A stretch of 23,738 nt of DNA from Mansonella perstans (lineage: Eukaryota; Nematoda; Chromadorea; Rhabditida; Onchocercidae), in contig JBAMDO010000416.1 in NCBI GenBank assembly GCA_037074765.1, forward strand, positions 1 to 23,738, in the 5' to 3' direction. Made by a program: the position numbers and the translations under genes. Of the stretch, positions 20,640 through 23,738 are shown one piece after another. The notes beneath the pieces were generated by a model that was not told the origin of the DNA, ran no database searches, and was given only the letters and a program-made list of their open reading frames with translations. The first letter of the stretch is position 1. Each line of letters starts with the position of its first letter.

Positions 20640-23200
20640 TAGGATTATGATTTGTGTCTATTGGAGTAGATCATTTGTGATAGTCAATATGATTGAGGTT
20701 AGATTAGTGATATAGATATGATTTGTGTCTCTCCATGTCTTCCGATCGGTGTTGGAGTAGATCATTTGTGGGTAGTCAATATGACTGAGGTTAGATTAGT
20801 GATGTAGAGAGTCTGATGTCACTTTTTGGGAATAACTCTCATGATGGTGATGGCAAGTTCGTCATACAGGACAATCTTAGGAAGACTGTAACACTCCATT
20901 TTGGAGATTTTCCATTTTGCAAAGCATCATGATCACAGCAGTGGTTTAGAGAAGGCAATGCTGGCTCTATAAACAGTAATTTTGGTGCTGTTTTTCAGAT
21001 GTTTATTTTGTCAAACTTTGAAGCTTCCCGAAGGTCCTGAAAGCTTTAACTAATCTGTTGTCTCTTTGTCGATCGTAACGTCGGAGAAAGTTAAGATAAT
21101 CGAACTGCTGAACAGCTTTAAGCTCTGAATTCCTTACTTAGTGATATATGAAGATAGTATTCAGCTTGCGGTGTTAGTTGGTAAAGAACTTTTACTTTAT
21201 GCTGGCTTCCAGATCAAAGACCTCGGCGGCTTCTACAAGGCAAGATATTAAGCGTTGCAGAACCGCTTCGATGTGAGTAACGAGGGCGGCATTATCAGCA
21301 TTCAGCAACTCACGGAGAAGTTGATTTAAGATCTTGGTGTGGGCTCTAGTCGTTTTAGGTTGAACAAGTTGCCGTCAGTCGGTAGCGAATATAAATACCG
21401 TTTTCTTTGTCAAGGTCTACTATGACTCTTTGTAGCCTGCTGAAGAAAATGGTGAATAGAGTTGGTGCAAGGACACAACCTTGTTTCACACCATTGATTA
21501 TTGAGAAAGGTTTAGAAAGTACATCGGCATATCTAACTTAACCGCGCTGATTCTCATGTAGCAGAACATTTTGAGGAATTTAGGGAACATCCTAATCGTT
21601 CCAAAATCTGCCACAAGTCATTTCTGCTCACAGTGTCAAAAGCTTTGGCCAGGTCAACGAAGGTTACATATAGTCTTCTGTTTTCTTTTCTAAACTTTTC
21701 TTGTAATTGTCTGAGATTGAATACCATGTCGGATGTACTCTTGTTGGCTCTGAAATGATAGTGACTTTCAGGTAAAAGATCTTCTACAATGGCAAAAATT
21801 AATCTGTTTAGGAATATTCTTGGATGGTTTTTTCATCGATAGAGGGCAGAGTTATACCTCGATAGTTTGAGCAGTCGCACTTGTCTCATTTTTTCTTGAA
21901 AAGCGAAATAATGATTGCATCGGGGAAATCTCATGGTAATTCGCATTTCTCCCAATAGTGTACAACAAGCTCGTGAAATATGGCATAGAATGTACGGCCT
22001 CATACTTCCAGATTTCAGAATTCCATCAACCCCAACTGCCTTGCCACTTTTTATCTGCTTTACAGCTTAAGAATCTCTTGCAGCATGGGATCTATATCCA
22101 GCTCTGTTTTTATCGGTTATTTTGAGCTTTTGACTACAGTTTGGCACTGAAGAGAGTTTAGAAGTATTCAGACATCGGATTAGGATGGAGGTTTTATCTC
22201 TGAGAAGGAAAAAAAAAGACTAAGTAGAGGATTTTGAATTTGGTATGTGAGTCCAAACACTGTTTTCAGAATTTCATAGAATCCTCTGCAGTTATCCAAA
22301 TCAGCGCAAAATTCAGTCTTTTCTGCTAGCTCTAGCCACTATTTATTCTGGATGTCGCAAATTTCCATTGAAGTTTGCTGCATGGAAGAGAAAAGCTACT
22401 CTTCTAAAATGATAAGATCGCTGGGCAAAGGTGAAAGATGAGCAGTTCTCTTCTTTGCTGGCAGATCCTATATCTCTTAATTGTTTTTATCAAACCGGTC
22501 TCTTTTTTCTTGTGGAAAACCCAAGAAATTCTTCACTTGACTGCAGAATATTTTTTTTTAACGTGTTTCCAGAATGTTTCGAGGGAGGATTCAATGGTAT
22601 GATCTTCAAGTTTGTTTTGAAGATTCCCTTGGAAACTATCACAGCAATTAGATGAGTTCGCTAACTTCAATCTCTTCCGTGGAAGGCAGCTTCACTCAAG
22701 TTAAGCTTGACGTGAAAATTAAGTTTGCAACGTCTAAGCGATGCCAGTTTGACATTCAGCACTGCGCATGTATAACGAACATCATGGATTTATCTTTGAC
22801 ACACTAGGATGTGGTCGACGAGATGCCAATGTTTGAAACAAAGATACACGCAGGTTGTCTTCAAGTTGTCTTTCTGCTTAAAGGTAGTGTTCGTAATTGT
22901 GAGCTGTTATTCTGTACAAAATTCAAGCAGAAAACGGCCGTTATTATTGTAGTTTCCAATGCCATGTTTGTCCAATATACCTTTCCAGACTGCAAAATCA
23001 CGACCTACTCGAGCGCTGAAGTCGCCGAAAATTATGATTTTATCATCTACTGGAACTTTTTGAGTGAGGCGACGTAGGTCAGCGTAAAACTTGTCATTGT
23101 CTATAGAATCCGCTTATAGGGTGGAAGCATATGCACTGAAGAGAATGATATACTGCTTATTAGTAGAAGGAAATAATGCGATCGAAATGTCCATCGAATA
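20640..23200 (-). mobile_element. Degenerate APE-type non-LTR retrotransposon (LINE), 5'-truncated
   Basis: Minus-strand translation, with frame changes, gives endonuclease pieces (SAYAST; GDFSARVG at 23026-23004; KHWHLVDHILV near 22835-22805). Reverse transcriptase pieces follow: FRANKSTSDMVFNLRQLQEK, FVDLAKAFDTVSR near 21663-21632, GVKQGCVLAPTLFTIFF from 21492, and NADNAAL at 21303-21283. Conserved C-terminal pieces come next: LKAVQQFDYL, NRLVKAF, LPKIVLYDEL and a DRKTWRD-like end near 20740. This order (endonuclease, RT, C-terminal) fits an RTE-like or related LINE of the kind often mis-annotated as craniofacial development protein 2-like. Stops and frameshifts interrupt every part. The catalytic box reads NADN where [FY]ADD is expected, and GDFNAR reads GDFSAR. 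The N-terminal endonuclease is missing. The element is less AT-rich than the host DNA. The clade is not resolved; the plus-strand open frames at 22431-22655 and 22811-23077 are antisense shadows. Confidence 0.9.
20646..20810. repeat. Tandem duplication at the 3' end of the LINE
   Basis: Copy A (20646-20715) and copy B (20717-20810) share tatgatttgtgtct, ttggagtagatcatttgtg, tagtcaatatga and gaggttagattagtgat. Copy B has about 21 bp (20731-20751, encoding the DRKTWRD-like end on the minus strand) that copy A lacks. The repeat marks the 3' end of the element. Confidence 0.8.
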
Positions 23201-23390
23201 ATTATATTAGTTTGGTTTCATTGTATTTATTATTTTTCAATAACATTTAATTTTTCTGACTTTAGTATTTAACACCCTTTTTGCGTAATTCGTCCCACAA
23301 TTACTATCATTGCGCTCAATACAACTTAGGTTTTATTTATTCCATACTTCTTATGCAAATTCATTTTAATAAAAAAATTTCTTTAACATA

Positions 23391-23396
23391 TTTATT
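23391..23396 (-). terminator. Candidate poly(A) signal AATAAA, minus strand
   Basis: An exact AATAAA on the minus strand, about 90 bp after the TGA of the candidate terminal exon at 23581-23484. The orientation and spacing fit, but the hexamer is common in AT-rich sequence. Confidence 0.3.
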
Positions 23397-23483
23397 TAAA
23401 AAATAATTCATTTAATATTATTGATGGAAGAAGAAAATGTGCAATTAAAAGCATATTTTGATACCATATGTTTCTTCACTCTT

Positions 23484-23581
23484 TCAGTTATCGAGCATAA
23501 AAAAATGTGCAGTTGGAACAGTTGAATTATCATATTTGCTTGGTGTTTTTATATTCAACAGATTTTGCACCCATTTCACTT
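23484..23581 (-). CDS. Candidate 3'-terminal exon of an unidentified minus-strand gene (partial)
   Basis: On the minus strand a strong acceptor (ttatttcag) is followed by 2 nt and then 31 open codons ending in TGA at 23486-23484. The peptide starts VKWVQNLLNIKTPSKYDNST and ends PTAHFFMLDN, with no low-complexity bias. A canonical AATAAA lies about 90 bp downstream (23396-23391), as expected for a last exon. The rest of the gene would be beyond 23738; I see no other exon in the last 157 bp. I do not recognise the family. Chance in AT-rich DNA remains possible. Confidence 0.35.
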
Positions 23582-23738
23582 CTGAAATAAATTGAAAAAT
23601 ACATGTTTTTAACAGAAAAATGTAATTCTTCCCCATATTTTGACATTATTTTTATTGCGTATTCGTTGTTATTGCATAACTAATAGGTTAGTTTTATTCA
23701 CTTCTTAATTCTGCACACGACTATCATTGTTAGTAGTA

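Larger units (their letters stand above)
20161..20640. other. Spacer between tRNA and LINE fragment
   Basis: It contains the T-run terminator, a short imperfect duplication at 20250-20305 (two copies of ttgcaaacgaa..atttgc), and an A-run at about 20622-20635. A minus-strand open frame of 86 codons (20564-20304) is hydrophobic, but it has no recognisable family, no codon signal I can judge and no partner exon, so it is not called as a gene. Confidence 0.5.
23201..23738. other. AT-rich flank after the LINE
   Basis: This is AT-rich sequence beyond the 5' truncation point of the retrotransposon. The only structure I see is the candidate minus-strand terminal exon at 23581-23484 with its poly(A) signal, listed separately. 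Confidence 0.5.

Noticed and set aside
22431..23077. Plus-strand open frames of 74 and 88 codons
   Set aside because: They are antisense to readable endonuclease and linker sequence of the minus-strand LINE.
1..23738. CRISPR arrays, bacterial operons, riboswitches or phage-like modules
   Set aside because: The window is eukaryotic with spliced genes; no regularly spaced repeats or prokaryotic signals were seen.

Overview
The window looks like nuclear DNA of a nematode, and a spirurid/filarial-type worm is my best guess. It is AT-rich, its genes are split by many introns of roughly 70-740 bp with GT-AG borders, and it encodes a nematode-type long-tailed class I myosin. It also carries a Pol III tRNA gene and a decayed LINE. 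The clade is inferred; nothing here fixes the species.

Layout. (1) 1-1598, plus strand: the last four exons of a gene whose 5' part lies outside the window. It resembles the TTD14 family of P-loop, phosphoinositide-binding proteins, and its last exon carries a one-base frameshift. (2) 2262-13900, minus strand: an almost complete class I myosin heavy chain, orthologous to MYO1E/MYO1F and C. elegans hum-1. I placed 25 exons by hand, and 24 of them fit reading phase exactly. They predict about 1062 residues: motor head, one IQ motif, TH1 membrane-binding domain, a short TH2 and a C-terminal SH3. The two genes converge, with stop codons 663 bp apart. (3) 13901-20086: about 6.2 kb of AT-rich DNA upstream of the myosin with no recognisable gene. 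It holds two overlapping short ORFs, nuclear-receptor-like half-sites, a possible orphan exon at 16701-16886, a GA-rich tract and diverged duplications. (4) 20087-20160, plus strand: an intronless elongator tRNA-Met(CAT) with A and B boxes and a T-run terminator. (5) About 20640-23200, minus strand: a 5'-truncated APE-type non-LTR retrotransposon in which parts of the endonuclease, reverse transcriptase and C-terminal region can be read through many stops and frameshifts. (6) 23201-23738: AT-rich flank with a possible terminal exon of a further minus-strand gene, supported by a splice acceptor, an open frame and a downstream poly(A) signal.

The genes share no visible pathway. The myosin is expected to act at the plasma membrane and cortical actin through its TH1 and SH3 domains. 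No convincing new multi-gene system was found. The items most worth checking are the two single-base coding lesions, the tryptophan in the myosin switch I motif, the paired short ORFs at 14853-15136 and the orphan exon candidates.
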